Shown here piece after piece: positions 44,633 through 55,832 of a DNA stretch of 64,000 nucleotides. A program made the translations under genes and the position numbers. The first letter of the stretch is position 1. Each line of letters opens with the position of its first letter. The stretch is from Gentiana macrophylla. Its lineage: Eukaryota; Streptophyta; Magnoliopsida; Gentianales; Gentianaceae. Location of the stretch: positions 33,417,078 to 33,481,077 of the forward strand of contig CM047813.1 of NCBI GenBank assembly GCA_026214975.1, written 5' to 3'. The notes beneath the pieces were generated by a model, which did no database searches, was not told the origin of the DNA, and saw only the letters and a program-made list of their open reading frames with translations.

Positions 44633-46322
44633 ATATTATATTATCATTTTCGACCACACTAATCTAAAATATCATTATAAAATATCATATTATTTTAATC
44701 ACAGTTAAAAACCGTGATTGATTGATGTTCTTGTCTCAGTTTTCTTAAAAACCATGATAATGAAAAGCTGTGATCTATTTTAGTTGTTATCACACTTAAA
44801 AACCGAGATCTATTATAATTCAACACATTTAAAAACTGTGATTTATTTTAGTTGTTATCACACGTAAAAATCGTGATCTATTATAGTTGTTATCACGCTT
44901 AAAAACCGAGATCGATTATAATTTCAACACATTTAAAAACTGTGATCTATTTTAGTAGTTGTTATCACACTTAAAAGCCGAGATCTATTATTATTTCAAT
45001 CACACCTAAAAAAGTGTGATCATTCTTTTTTTCACACCTAATAACTGTGATAAAAAATCTAAGTGTGATATATATACATTTTACTTGTCTCGGTTCTTTT
45101 AAAAGTGTGATCCTTATCTTTAGAAAAGTGTGATCTATATCTCTTTTCTTATTAGTGGATATAATTTGTCTCACTTTTTCTATAATTGTGACAAAAATAT
45201 CATGAATTCAGTCACAGTTTAAAATGAGATTAATTGATATAATTTATCTCGTTTTTACAATAACCGTGACAAAAATATCATACCAATTTAGTCACAGATT
45301 AAAAGTGTGATTTCTTGGTATAATTTATCTCGTTTTTTCAATAACCGTGATAAAAATATCATATCAATTATGTCACTGTTTTAGATGTGAGATTGATTGA
45401 TATAATTTATCTCGTTTTTTTAGAAACCGTGACAGAAATATCATATCAATTCAGTCACAGTTTAAGAATGAGATTGATTGATATAATTTATCTCGGTTTT
45501 CCAATAACTGTGACAGAAAAATCATATCAATTAAGTCACACTTTAAAAATGAGATTGATTAATATAACTTATCTCAGTTTTTCAATAAGTGTGATAGAAA
45601 GCTGTAAGTGTGATATATATATTTTCGTTGTCTCGGTTTTATTGAAACTGTGATTGTTTTCATATCTTAAGTGTGACCTATATCCTATTTTGTAGTAGTG
45701 CTTGGATTGTCGTGTTCCCTAAGAAAAAGATAAGGATTATTTGATCTCCTTGATTGTTGGAGATAATTACGGTATTCGAATATTTATATTAAGTATGATT
45801 TGGAGTCTTTATGGCTCGAGGATTCTTTCGTAGTTATCTGCTTATCACAAACGTGGGGAATACGATTAGGGACCAACTCTGGCCGACTTAGGTGGCACGA
45901 GTGGGTCAAGTTGAACCGACTCTGAGGTCGGGAAGAATAGCCGAGCCGCATGAGCTCGGAGTCTTGTGTGTAGAATAATAGGTCCAAGAGGGACTTAACC
46001 CAACCGATAAGGTTGGTCAAAGGTAGGTTAGAGTACAAGTGTTGGCCGACCCACATGGGTCGGGGCCGAATCCGGGCCTGATCTTGAGGATTGAAGGTCG
46101 GTGCTAGGCACGGTCGATCCGGGAGAGATGGAGTGACTAGCCAGACTGGGTCACTCGGCGTCGTTTCTCTCTCCATGCTTAGTGTTGAGCCACTGAAAAA
46201 GTGCCACGTAGGTAGGTCCATTTTCTGGCAGCATCATCCATCAAACATTAGCTATGCATAACAATAAGAACTGATGATGTGCAGCTTCTTCTGGTGTGTT
46301 TCCTTCGCCGTCATTGTAAACT

Positions 46323-46598
46323 TCACCAGGTTTCATCCTCGTGGCAGGGTTTCCCATCACAATCAGGCAACAAGGTTGGAACCCTCAAACCAATGTTAGA
46401 CTCCGCGTCGTCGCCGTCAGAATAACCCACCATATGATCAAAAGCATCAAAAGACTCAGAAGAATCCGAGTCTCCAAGGGTACTGTCAGAACCCCAGTCT
46501 TCAACATTGTTAGGTTCCGGGTCTACAACATTATTGACGTCCGAGTCCACATGAAGAATCCGATTACTTTTACTTGCAAACAACACTAGAGTTTTCAT
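46323..46598 (-). CDS. Short acidic ORF, unknown
   Basis: 91 codons from ATG at 46598, rich in Asp, Ser and Glu (DSDSSESFDAFDHMVGYSDG). I do not recognise it. Acidic Ser/Asp stretches like this occur in the N-terminal parts of Mutator-type transposases and in nuclear proteins, but no partner domain is near. Composition alone supports it. Confidence 0.25.
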   Translation of the reverse strand: MKTLVLFASKSNRILHVDSDVNNVVDPEPNNVEDWGSDSTLGDSDSSESFDAFDHMVGYSDGDDAESNIGLRVPTLLPDCDGKPCHEDETW

Positions 46599-46599
46599 C

Positions 46600-46972
46600 C
46601 CTTCGGCATCACGTACTGAAAAGTTGTCAGGTATATTTGCTCAGGAATCGAAACTTTCTCTACTATTGAAATTTATTTTGATGTTTAGGGTGAATATATC
46701 GTTTATTTCTTTATATGGAGAGAAAACACTTTACCTACATGTGGTTTACCATTTATAGCCTTTACCGCCCATTATCCCCTCTGGTTTACTCCTTATACTT
46801 TGCCGACAAGGACGTAGCTACATGGTGTGCTTAGGGGGCTAAGCTCACCCATTTGTTATTTTTGGTGCACCGAAAAATTTATATAATCCAGTCTAATACA
46901 GTCGGTTATCTTAATACAGCCCACCCGATTATACTTAGATATTACACGAGCCCACCCGCGACTATACTCAGA
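46600..46972. other. Intergenic, with a tandem block at the MITE site
   Basis: No gene. At 46920-46972 a 30-bp-class unit (CCCACCCG, TATAC, AGATATTACACGAG) is repeated. The MITE lies inside the second unit. Confidence 0.5.
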
Positions 46973-47143
46973 GTGAAATTTTAGGGTGGTCCAGGAGCAA
47001 GTTTTGGACCACCAAGTTAGCACTTTCAAAAGGATACATTGGTGGAAAGTTTTTACAGGTAGGGGCCCATTTTAGAATGTTGGATTCCTATTGGTTTTGG
47101 TGCACCAACTAGGAGTTGCACCAGATCCAACATAAAATTTGTG
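46973..47143. mobile_element. MITE, Mutator-like, copy 2
   Basis: Flanked by the perfect 9-bp repeat ATACTCAGA (46964-46972 and 47144-47152), the target size of Mutator-like elements. The ends GTGAAATTTTAGGGTGGTCC and, on the complement, CACAAATTTTATGTTGGATC agree at most positions over 25 bp. No coding capacity. Confidence 0.8.
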
Positions 47144-47152
47144 ATACTCAGA

Positions 47153-47429
47153 TATTACACGAGTCCACCCAAAGATATATTTCTGGCTCCATCATTGTTT
47201 GCCGAAAAGCCTTTAATCAGATTTCCGGATATATGAACGCATATTCCGACATAAGATACTTATAAAATAGGGAATATTAGGTTTTAGTCCATTTTTCGTC
47301 CTGTATATAAATTTTAATCCAGTTTGCATTTATTTGTTGGACAAAACATTTTCCTTCGGACTATTTTGCCCTTTCTTTTAATCTCTTTATAAACCTTTCG
47401 GCTACACCAAGATTCGAATCCATGGAGCT
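47153..47429. other. Intergenic upstream of the CDT1-like pseudogene
   Basis: Composition like a plant promoter region. Nothing specific seen. Confidence 0.4.
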
Positions 47430-47757
47430 CAAAGACACCCGAGAAGCCTGTCAACCCGCCTCGCAGAGACCGAAATCAAGGTGCTGAGTTTTCCTTAATG
47501 GAAGTTAGTGAAAAGCCCGACCCGGTTCTTGCTGAGCAGAAACCCTCCTCACCGGCGACTGAGACGAAGAGACTTAAAAGCTCAATCAACCTTCCAGAAA
47601 GGTAAACGCTTTCTCTGAATCTTCAGATTCCATTTACATTCTAAATTTTTCCCCCTAAATTCGGCTCTGAGTTGTAATATTTTGTGTTTGATTTTTTAGC
47701 TACGAGATGCTAGATAAATTCATTCTACATAAACGAATTGAACTGTCCAAACTATGA
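47430..47757 (+). pseudogene. CDT1: CDT1-like replication licensing factor pseudogene, 5' part only
   Basis: One frame reads KTPEKPVNPPRRDRNQGAEF, EVSEKPDPVLAEQKPSSPAT and KRLKSSINLPE. A GT-AG intron follows (47602-47699), then YEMLDKF. Plant CDT1 proteins have this KTPEKP-type N-terminus and the LPEKYEMLxxFF start of the geminin/MCM-binding fold. CDT1 loads the MCM helicase at replication origins in the nucleus. After YEMLDKF the match stops and a TGA follows at 47755-47757. The nearby ATG at 47422 is in another frame. The rest of the gene (several hundred residues) is absent. Confidence 0.7.
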
Positions 47758-47965
47758 AAGAATTTATCCCGAGCCGAATGAATTTATTCAGTTTGCTGCT
47801 TGTAATTTGCTAGGCAGGGGTTTGGGTTTAATTTTGGTATAAAAAAAAAAGTGGATTGTATTGTATATATGGTCTAGTCAATCCCCCTATAAAATAATGT
47901 ATTTTCTAATTTGCCCTTTTTCTTTTCAACATTTCCCATCAGCTGGCTATTGTCGTACTTGGTAT

Positions 47966-47966
47966 T

Positions 47967-48016
<50 letters not shown>
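47966..48016. repeat. (CA)n then 39-base poly(A) run
   Basis: CA repeats at 47966-47977 run directly into 39 consecutive A (47978-48016). Confidence 0.95.
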
Positions 48017-48017
<1 letters not shown>

Positions 48018-48571
48018 GGTCATTTCAAGTGATTTGGGCCTGATTTTTAGCTAAGAATGGCTATTTGTTTCCTTGGCAAAGAAATGCTAGCAATTGGAGT
48101 TGGTTAGGGGCAAAATGAGTGTATATATTGCATCAAGTTGTCATTTACAATGAGGAAGATATACAGATCGAGTGTACTTTTAATGGCCTAAGAGCACTCG
48201 AAGTAGTGTCTGTAAATGATGATAAATCTGTATTTTAGAGAATTAAAAGGTCCAGATTTATATAAAATAGACACGCATCGATTAATCAGAAAAAGCGGAT
48301 CTCAGAAAATGACTCTCTACACCAAAAACGCTAAACTTCCAAAGAAAATGGATAAAACTCCAGATCCCTTTCTTCCGCCTCTCTTCTTTCTCTAACTCTC
48401 TCCTGCTATTTTTCTTTTATTTTTACTGCTTTTCTCATCATTTTCCTCCGTTCAAAGCCAAAATGCAGGATTGAAATCAATTTTCGTAAAATCGGTTGAT
48501 TTTAATCCCTCCCCATTTCGTAATCTCTACATTTTACTTCTCTTTTTCAACTTTTGAGATATTCTTCAATG

Positions 48572-48935
48572 GAGTCCGCTGCTCTTTTGTGTTCTTTTAT
48601 TGTAAAAATCTCATCTCTATCTGTCTTTCTTTTAGCACTTGAATTTTGTCCGTTCTATTGTAATCAATCGTTGTTAATTTCTCAATGCTTAATAGTTGAT
48701 TGTGTGGAATTAATGCCACCAAGATTGATTGCCGATTTCACGGTGTCTGCAAGAGAGTCCGCCGCTTTCTTCTGCGTTAATTTCAACGTAAAAATTTCAT
48801 CTCTCTCTGTCTTTCTTTTTTGCTCTTAAATTTGTTCGGTTCTATTGTAATCAATCCTTGTTGTTTGAATCTGAATAGTTTATTGTGTGGAATTAATGCC
48901 ACTGATGATTGATTTCTTATTTCACGCCGTTAATT
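48572..48935. repeat. 183-bp tandem duplication in the Harbinger 5' region
   Basis: GAGTCCGC starts at 48572 and at 48755. Both copies contain TCTGTCTTTCTTTT, TTCTATTGTAATCAATC and TTGTGTGGAATTAATGCCAC, with moderate divergence. Confidence 0.85.
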
Positions 48936-49532
48936 GTGAAATTAAAGCTTTGCATATGCATTGTGTTGTAGATCGAATGCTTGTTTTTGTACAAACTTTT
49001 CGTATTGAATCTCTGGTGCTTGTTTTAAGCATTATTGCGAGAACGTTAAGATGTTTATTTGATGTTTTGAGTGTGATTTAGCTCTGCTTAATATGGAAAA
49101 CTAGAGACTAGAGGAAGGAGAGCGGGGCGATGTTCGGACTTGGAGTTTTATTAGGAAACACTCTTATGATTTACGAGGCACGACTTTTTTCACTGAATCT
49201 CTTGTGTTTGTTTAAATGTCAATAATTCAAGGAACAATAAGTTGTTTTTGGTCTTTGAGTGTGATTCACTCTGCTTAACTGGAAAATCGAGTGACAAGAT
49301 GACATGGAGTTTCTTTGAATAATCGAGTATATAGATATGTTCGAGCTTAAGAGTTCATAGAACATTATGTGTGTTAGATAAAATATATCTTATGTTGTCT
49401 TACTCTTTGAATTCTCCGGATGATCGTGGCTTTTCTAAAAGTTGTTTTGATCAAGAAATGACACACGGTGCGTAAGAAATGACAATGGATAATCTTTGGT
49501 GATTGGTCATTTAATGCATTATTAGAGACGAT
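48936..49532. other. Harbinger 5' noncoding region
   Basis: Intron- or UTR-like sequence upstream of ORF1. No coding match. Confidence 0.5.
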
Positions 49533-50716
49533 ATGAATCAATTTGCCGGGCACACGGATCAATCTTCACCACGTATGCCCAATACCCCACATATGGTTGA
49601 TGATGATGAATTATCACAGAGCATAACGGAAGAACAACTAACCCAAGAGAAAAATAAAAAAGGCAACTTCACAGTCGATGAGGATTTAGCTTTGATTTCA
49701 TGTTGGCTCAACACAAGCATGAATCCAAGAAAAGGGACAAACCAAAAATCAGGTTCATTTTGGGCCGAGATTACTAAGAAAATTTTTGACATCACCAAGA
49801 TTGAGCGAACGAGTCGCTCATTGAATTGTCGTTATAACGATATTCAAAAGGCTGTGAACAAATTCATTGGGGTCGTCGCACAAGTTGAGAATTCTGGAAA
49901 TTGTTCAGGATACAATGAACTAGATAAGGTACGTGCATATTGACATTAAAGCATAGAATTTTGAAGTTTTGACTACTAGGGTAAATTATTTTCTGCTTTT
50001 GCACTTTATATGTGGGAGTTCTTGTCTGGATATGTTTGAATGTGAAGATGTTGATTGATCAACCAAGGATGGAGGAATACACTTGTGAGTTTTTTGGTTT
50101 CTATACAACATTTTGTTTTTATGTGACTTCTTTTATGAGAAATTATTTGGTTTGAGTGATAATATTTCTTGAAATACAATTTTGATTTTATGCGAGGTGA
50201 TGTTATGATTTTTAATCTGATTCAAAAGGCAAAGTCCATGTACCTAAAGTTCCACAAGGAAACATTCAAGTTTGAGCATTGTTGGAATATATTGAGGAAC
50301 CAACCAAAATGGAAGGAAACTGAAGGGGTAGCTGGAAGGAAAAAAGCAAATCGGGAGGGTAAGCGAAAGTAAGGATTCTTCAACAACGCGTTCGCGGTTG
50401 ACTGAGACGAAGAAGGCAACTTCATTGATCTTGAAAGGCGCTTGGGACGAAGGTGGCTATAGCAAATGAAAAGCCGAAAAAACGAAAACATCAAGATGAC
50501 AACCCTCTTGGTAGTCTAATCTCTGACTGGAAGGTGCAAAAACAAAAGATGCATGAAGATAAAATGAAAATAGAACAAGAGAATATAGCAATGGCAAAGA
50601 GGGATGAAGAGCTAAGAATCATGACAATGGATCTGAACAGTTTAGATGATGTCCAGAAAGAATACATCATGATTCTACGAGCTAACATTATGGAAAAGAC
50701 CAGAAATCAAGTTTGA
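49533..50716 (+). pseudogene. Harbinger ORF1: Myb/SANT-like protein
   Basis: The first block (49533-49928, then a GT donor) has KGNFTVDEDLALISCWLN, GTNQKSGSFWAEITKKI, RSLNCRYNDIQKAVNKFIG, the trihelix/Myb-like DNA-binding region of the ORF1 proteins of PIF/Harbinger elements. The second block, from about 50222, has KSMYLKFHKETFKFEHCW and LRNQPKW. The third (50453-50716) has a basic nuclear-localisation-like KPKKRKHQDD and a Glu/Lys coiled coil. A frame break lies between 50372 and 50453. In active elements ORF1 binds the transposon ends and helps bring the transposase into the nucleus. Plant copies are often mislabelled as glutathione S-transferase T3-like. Confidence 0.8.
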
Positions 50717-51143
50717 TATTATGAAGCCTTATTCAAGTATATATCTTTGTGGTGAAGTATTAGTGAGCAGGTTGTTTATGCTCTTTTTGGTATCTAAAAT
50801 TATGTTTCTGATGTGGTGTATAGTTTAGTTTTCCTTTGATTTTTGCTACACGTGTGGGCTAAAATCTGTTGTTTGTTTATGACTCCTTATGTTTTCTTAT
50901 TTCTGTTTGGTTAAAACGGCATCACTTCTGGTTTGTTGGGGAGGTTACTTGGCTTTTTCTTTGTTTTTTGACATTTGTTGCTGAGGCTTGGCAAGTTAAG
51001 GTTTTGCTACTATATGAAAGAGCAACCTTGTTTTATTTTTGGTTGTTCAATTTGCATCTTTGTAGTCTTTTCATTGCTTTTAAATGGAGTTGCATCTCCT
51101 AGCTCATCAAGTTGTAACTATTTTAAATGTAAATAAGAGCATA
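50717..51143. other. Harbinger interior, no transposase found
   Basis: T-rich sequence between ORF1 and the copia insertion, in the place where a transposase gene might be expected. No DDE motif recognised. Confidence 0.55.
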
Positions 51144-51148
51144 ACAAC

Positions 51149-51509
51149 TGTGGAAATACTATGGTTAATAATATTAAATACTATGGTTAATAATATTACA
51201 TTATTGTTACACTCATAACATGTTACAATGTAACGTGTTACTTTTTATCAAGAGACATATTAATTGCATTGAATAAACAATTAATATGTCCTAATAGTCA
51301 TAAAGTAACTATCCTTTGTCCTACTATGTAATAGCATAGACATAGCCGACTCTAGCATTTATTGTAGCCGGCTCTAGTTACTTTTACTTTACTAGCTAGG
51401 ATCCTCTCTTGTAAGGATCCTCTCTTGTATCTATTTATACTCATTCTTTCAACATGAATAAACAAGTTGGAGTTTACTCAAGTATTATTACTTTCTCAAA
51501 CTCTCTTCA
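51149..51509 (+). repeat. 5' LTR of the nested copia element
   Basis: Contains a 22-bp tandem duplication at the start (TACTATGGTTAATAATATTA twice), a cluster of small palindromes (AACATGTT, GTAACGTGTTAC) and a duplicated GGATCCTCTCTTGTA near 51408-51428. A TATA-like CTATTTATACTC lies at 51430-51441. Confidence 0.95.
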
Positions 51510-51521
51510 TGGTATCGAGCC
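51510..51521 (+). promoter_or_regulatory. Primer binding site of the nested copia element
   Basis: TGGTATCGAGCC directly after the 5' LTR, close to the initiator-Met tRNA complement. Confidence 0.9.
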
Positions 51522-51559
51522 TTAAACTCCCGAAATCATTTGCAAACTCTCAAAGACCT

Positions 51560-52500
51560 CTTTGAATCAAGAATGTCTTCACTATCTGAAGCTTCCTCAC
51601 CTTGAGTTGAGTCCCAGTGCCTCGTGAGACCGAGGAGTCACTGAATCTTCATCTTATACTAATCATAGACTTGATGGCAACAACTATTTGCTATGGTCAA
51701 GATCTATGAAAATGTACATCTCTGGACAAGGTAAGATGGGATACTGTCTGACTCTAAACCTGCCCCTGCTTGAGATGACCCGAGATTTGAAGCATGGGAT
51801 CTGCTAATAATCAAGTCATGACCATTCTCACAAGATCAATGACAAAAGAGATTAGTGAGAACTTTATGATGTATGATAATGCAAAGGAAATGCAGGATAA
51901 TGCCAGGGATCTTTACTCCAAGAAAGACAATACCTCGTAAGTGTATGAACTTGAAGCTCAGATTCAAAATCTGCAGGCAAGGAGATATGTCTATAACTCA
52001 ATACTTCAACCAAGCTGTCTAGGGCATGGCAACACCTAGATATCTTTGGAAACTCACCCTGGAATGATGTCAAGGATGCCGCCTTTTTATAAGGACATTA
52101 TTGAGAAAAGAGAGTATTCAAGTTTCTTCTTGGATGAATCTGCTCTTGATGATGTTAGAGGAAGAATCCTTGCCACAAAACCTCTCCCCATCTCAAATCC
52201 ATGTTTGTTTGAAGTCAAACATGAGGAAAGCAGGAGGAAAGTAATGCCACTTTGAACTCCTGCTGACAACCTGTTGCGCTACCTGCCGACCATCGGGAAG
52301 CTCTTGAGGTTACCGAGGCTCGCCGGGAAGCCTACCGATAGAATGGAAAGTTGTTCCGTGAGCACCGCAAACGCACAAATCACACCAAGGACACTTGTTT
52401 GGAAGCTACATGGCATGCCTAAATCCTCAAACCTACCAGGGAAAGTCGAGGCGGGCATGTCCATGAAGAGAGAATGACAACAAGTTGAATGCTCGGTTTG
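51560..52500 (+). pseudogene. gag: Gag region of the nested copia element
   Basis: DGNNYLLWSRSMKMYISGQGK near 51690 is the usual copia gag start. A block with LDDVRGRILATKPLP and EVKHEESRRKVM follows at 52046-52255. The zinc-knuckle region at about 52350-52400 has Arg where two Cys are expected (REHRKRTNHTKDTC in one frame). Stops and shifts are numerous. Confidence 0.7.
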
Positions 52501-52599
52501 TTTGCATTCAAAGCTTTCCTCACTCAACAAAAGAAGGTAGTACCTCTACTTGACACGGCTACTCAAGGCTAGTGCGGAGTAAATTCTACTCTTCTATTA

Positions 52600-54190
52600 G
52601 TAATGAAACATGGATTGTTGATTAGGGCCTCCTCCCATATGACTAGTAATAAAACCTCATAACTCACCTTATGCCATGTCAACAAATTCACAATGTTAAG
52701 GCTCACGATGGATCTATCTCTCATGCAAAGGTTTTGGAAATGTTAAACTCACTAATAAGATATGTCTAAAGGATGTCCTATTTGTTCCAAAATTAGACGC
52801 AATCTCATATCTGTCATTAGACTTGCAAAAGATTTAAATTGAATTTGTTGTTTTTAATAAGAATCGATGCACTTTCCAGGACCCTTCTTCACGAGAAGTG
52901 ATTGGGAGTGCTAAACCACGCTTAGGATTGTATGTGGTCGACCTCTTTGAAGACAGAAGATCAAGATCGAATCGCCTCAAGCACTGCACTCAAACCTTAG
53001 ATAATATCATGTTATGGCATTATAGACTAGGACATCCAAGTTTTGGTTATTTGAAGTCTGTAATTCTGAATTATTTAAAGGATGTAATGTCAATGATCTT
53101 CAATGTGATATTTGTCAATTTGCCAAACTTACCAAATCTGTGTATGCCAAACTACCTTATTTGCCTTCCACACCTTTCACTTTAATTCATAGTGATGTAT
53201 GGGGACCTTCAAGGGTAAAAAGTATAACAGGAAAAAGGTGGTTTGTCACTTTCATTGATGATCATACCAGAACACATGGTCGTTTTTAATGAAGGATAAA
53301 TCGAAGTTGGACCAGGTTTTTCAGAAATTCTACAACATGATCTCTACTCAATTTGACACTAAGATCAAGATCTTAAAGACCGATAATGCTCTTGAATACT
53401 ATGAGTCTAACCTCGGTAATTTCTTGATGAATAAGGGATTGTCCATATCGGCGATTGTGTGGAAACACCTCAACAAAATGGGGTTCTTGAGAGAAAAACA
53501 GGCACCTACCTGGAGATGGCTCGATCAATCATGTTCACTACCCATGTCCCAAAGTATATGTGGGGTGAAGCTATATTAATCGCCACATACTTAATCAACA
53601 GACTTCCCAAAGCAGAGTGTTAGGCTTCAAAACTCCTATCCAAACCCTCCCGACCACACACTCCTGCCTCATCTTATTTCCCAATTACCACCAAAAATCT
53701 TTGGTTGTCTTGTATTTGTTTATATCCATGCCCAACACGAAGCAAACTTGATCCCAAAGCTCACAAGTGCATTTTCCTAGGATATGCAAAGGACAGAAAA
53801 AGTTACAAGTGTTACTCTCCTTCCGAAAAGAGATTTTACAATTCTATGGATGTAAAATTCTTTGAAAGGACTCCTACTACAAAGAAGTCCACTTGAGGCG
53901 ATCAGCGATGGGAACTGATTGAACTTGACCTAAATCCTTTCCTCAAAGAAACTCTTGAACCTCGGCACCCCTTAATCGACTCTCAAAGATCCCATCGATC
54001 CTCGGCAACCTCACGAACTGTAGTCTCATCGACCCAGAGCCTGGCCGAACCGAGACTCATCGACACTCAAAGAACCTCATCGAGTCACAAAGCAGATCGA
54101 ACCTCAAGACTTACCGCGACTCTCAAAGAACTCATTGGCGTTGTTGATGCACTCTATTGCTATCGTGAAGGGAAAGAGATCTTGCACTCA
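52600..54190 (+). pseudogene. pol: Protease/integrase region of the nested copia element
   Basis: LWHYRLGHPSFGYLKS (about 53010-53060) marks the GAG-pre-integrase segment. SDVWGPSRVKS lies near 53190-53220 and KTDNALEYYESNLG at 53370-53420, parts of the integrase core. KCIFLGYAKDRKSYKCYSP (53705-53896) is the integrase C-terminal signature. The protease itself is not readable. At 53930-54140 a linker holds loosely repeated ACTCTCAAAGAACC/CATCGA blocks. Confidence 0.75.
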
Positions 54191-54199
54191 TCGATCACT

Positions 54200-55790
54200 C
54201 TATTCATAATTATCTATCCTATGATCGGTTATCACTGCTTTTGCCATGTTTACACAGACTTGGATTCTCACTCTATTCCTAAGAATATACAGAAGCTCTC
54301 CAACATGATAAGTGGAAGGCAAACACGTCAAAACCGAAATGATCGCTCTCCTTGACAACCATACTTGGGATCTCACCACTCTCCCACATGGAAAGAAGAC
54401 AATCAGTTGCAAATGGTCATTCACTATCAAGTACAATCTTGATGGTACTATTGACAAATACAAAGCTAGGCGGTTGCAAGGGATTCACTCAAACATATGG
54501 CCTTGACTACAAGGAAACCTTTGCACTGTGGCAAAACTAAACACCGCTGTCAGTCTGCATCGATCTCAATTCTTTCATCCAACTTGATCGGCCTCTACAC
54601 CAATTGGATATCAAGAATGCTTTCCTAAATGGTGACCTTATTGAGGAAGTCTATATGAATGTGCCTCCCGGTTTTCCAACACTCACACTCAAGGAAAGTT
54701 TGCAAATTGAGGAAATCTCTATATGGCCTAAAGCAATCCCTTAGAGCCTGGTTTGGCAAACTCACTCTCTGTGGTTAAAGCCGCTAGATACCATCAATGC
54801 AACTTTCGGATCACACAATGTTTATCAAAACAACAAACCGTAAAAGGTCCATTCTTATTGTCTATGTGGATGATATCATCCTTATCGGTGATGACCTGCC
54901 GAGATCCAACACTTGAAGACCTGCTTTGGCAAAAGTATTTCAAGTTAAAGATTTGGGCTACCTCAAGTACTTTCTTGGTATGGAAATAGCTAGAACAGCT
55001 AGGGTATATCTGCTTCACACAGGAGGAAGTATGTGTTGGACTCGCTTTGAAGGAAATCGGCATCTTGGGATGCAAACTCTTTGTATCCCCAGAGTAGACC
55101 CCGAATAATACCTGTTGCATGGTGACATTCTTTGTCGAAAGGATCAATATCAAAGACTTGTAGGGAAACTCATTTATCTCATCCTATACAAGACCTCGAT
55201 ATTGCATATAAGCGTCGGTCCTCGTTAGCTTGATTCATGCATTGCCCTACTGAGCAACATTGGGATGCTGTGAACAGGATACTGAGGTACCTGAAGTCCA
55301 CTCCTGGCCAGGGCTTACATTTCACCAAGTCTCCTGATAGATCAATCAAGGTCTACACTGATGCTGATTGGGCTGGATGTCACATTGACGTAAGATCTAC
55401 CACAAGGCTATTGCTCATATGTATGGGAAACCTAGTTACTTGGAGAAGCTAGAAACAGACCCTCTTGTGTCAAGCGATCTTTGAAAGCTGTGAACTCAGG
55501 GCACTTGTACTTGGCATTTGTGAAGCTCTGTGGCTAAAAAGGGTACTCACTGAACTTCAGCAACCTCTTCAGCAACCTATCACACTCTGCTGTGACAATA
55601 ATTCAGCCTTATGCATGGCAGAGGATCCATCCATCATGATAAAACCAAACATGTGGACATTGTGAGACACTTCCTAAAGGAGAAGATTGATGCCAAGATT
55701 ATTCAACTCCAAGATGTTCCTCAAGCAGATCGTAATGCGATATTCTCACCAAGGCCATACCACCACTTATGTTCAGCAGACTGAGTAGCA
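54200..55790 (+). pseudogene. pol: RT and RNase H of the nested copia element
   Basis: RT pieces: NHTWDLTTLPHGKKTISCKW-like (54312-54506), a [12 protein letters not shown] motif near 54600-54640, and the YVDDIILIGDD catalytic site near 54860-54890. These are followed by VFQVKDLGYLKYFLGMEIA. RNase H pieces: VYTDADWAGCHIDVRSTT (about 55350-55400), then the LTLCCDNNSALCMAE-type block at 55580-55625. Each sits in a different frame. Confidence 0.8.
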
Positions 55791-55823
55791 AACTTGGCTG
55801 TATAAACATATACAACCCAGTTT

Positions 55824-55832
55824 GAGGGGGGG
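55824..55832 (+). promoter_or_regulatory. Polypurine tract of the nested copia element
   Basis: GAGGGGGGG directly before the 3' LTR. Confidence 0.85.

Larger units (their letters stand above)
43639..45700. mobile_element. Nonautonomous CACTA (En/Spm) transposon, 2.06 kb
   Basis: The ends CACTACTACAAAA and TTTTGTAGTAGTG are perfect inverted 13-mers. The target duplication is CTT (43636-43638 and 45701-45703), the 3 bp expected of CACTA elements. It has no transposase. The interior consists of many short blocks of the type TCACACTTAAAAACCGTGATCT in one orientation on the left and AAGTGTGAT/AACCGTGA on the right, which would be subterminal transposase-binding-type repeats that have expanded. 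A roughly 470-bp unit is tandemly duplicated and carries the tRNA-like blocks. Confidence 0.93.
43375..46250 (-). mobile_element. Gypsy-like LTR, probably solo, split by a CACTA element
   Basis: Sequence on both sides of the CACTA insertion (43375-43638 and 45704-46250) forms one LTR-like unit reading on the minus strand. A TATA-like TATATATAAACC lies at about 43580 (complement), and CTGCCTACGTATCC with GGAATCAAAT...CGTAGTTCC at 43525-43575. The right part is GC-richer. The same motif pair occurs at 63470-63525. No coding region adjoins it. Its ends are not defined. Confidence 0.45.

Noticed and set aside
43780..45030. Regularly spaced direct repeats resembling a CRISPR array
   Set aside because: Repeats are degenerate, spacing is irregular, orientation changes, and the block lies within perfect CACTA ends in plant DNA.
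44971..45653. ORFs in the right half of the CACTA element
   Set aside because: Their products simply repeat the DNA unit (IDIIYLxF repeated); no transposase motif.
48554..48829. Plus-strand ORF with hydrophobic N-terminus, like a secreted protein
   Set aside because: It spans the 183-bp tandem duplication in the Harbinger 5' noncoding region, and the hydrophobic parts are the duplicated T-rich tract.
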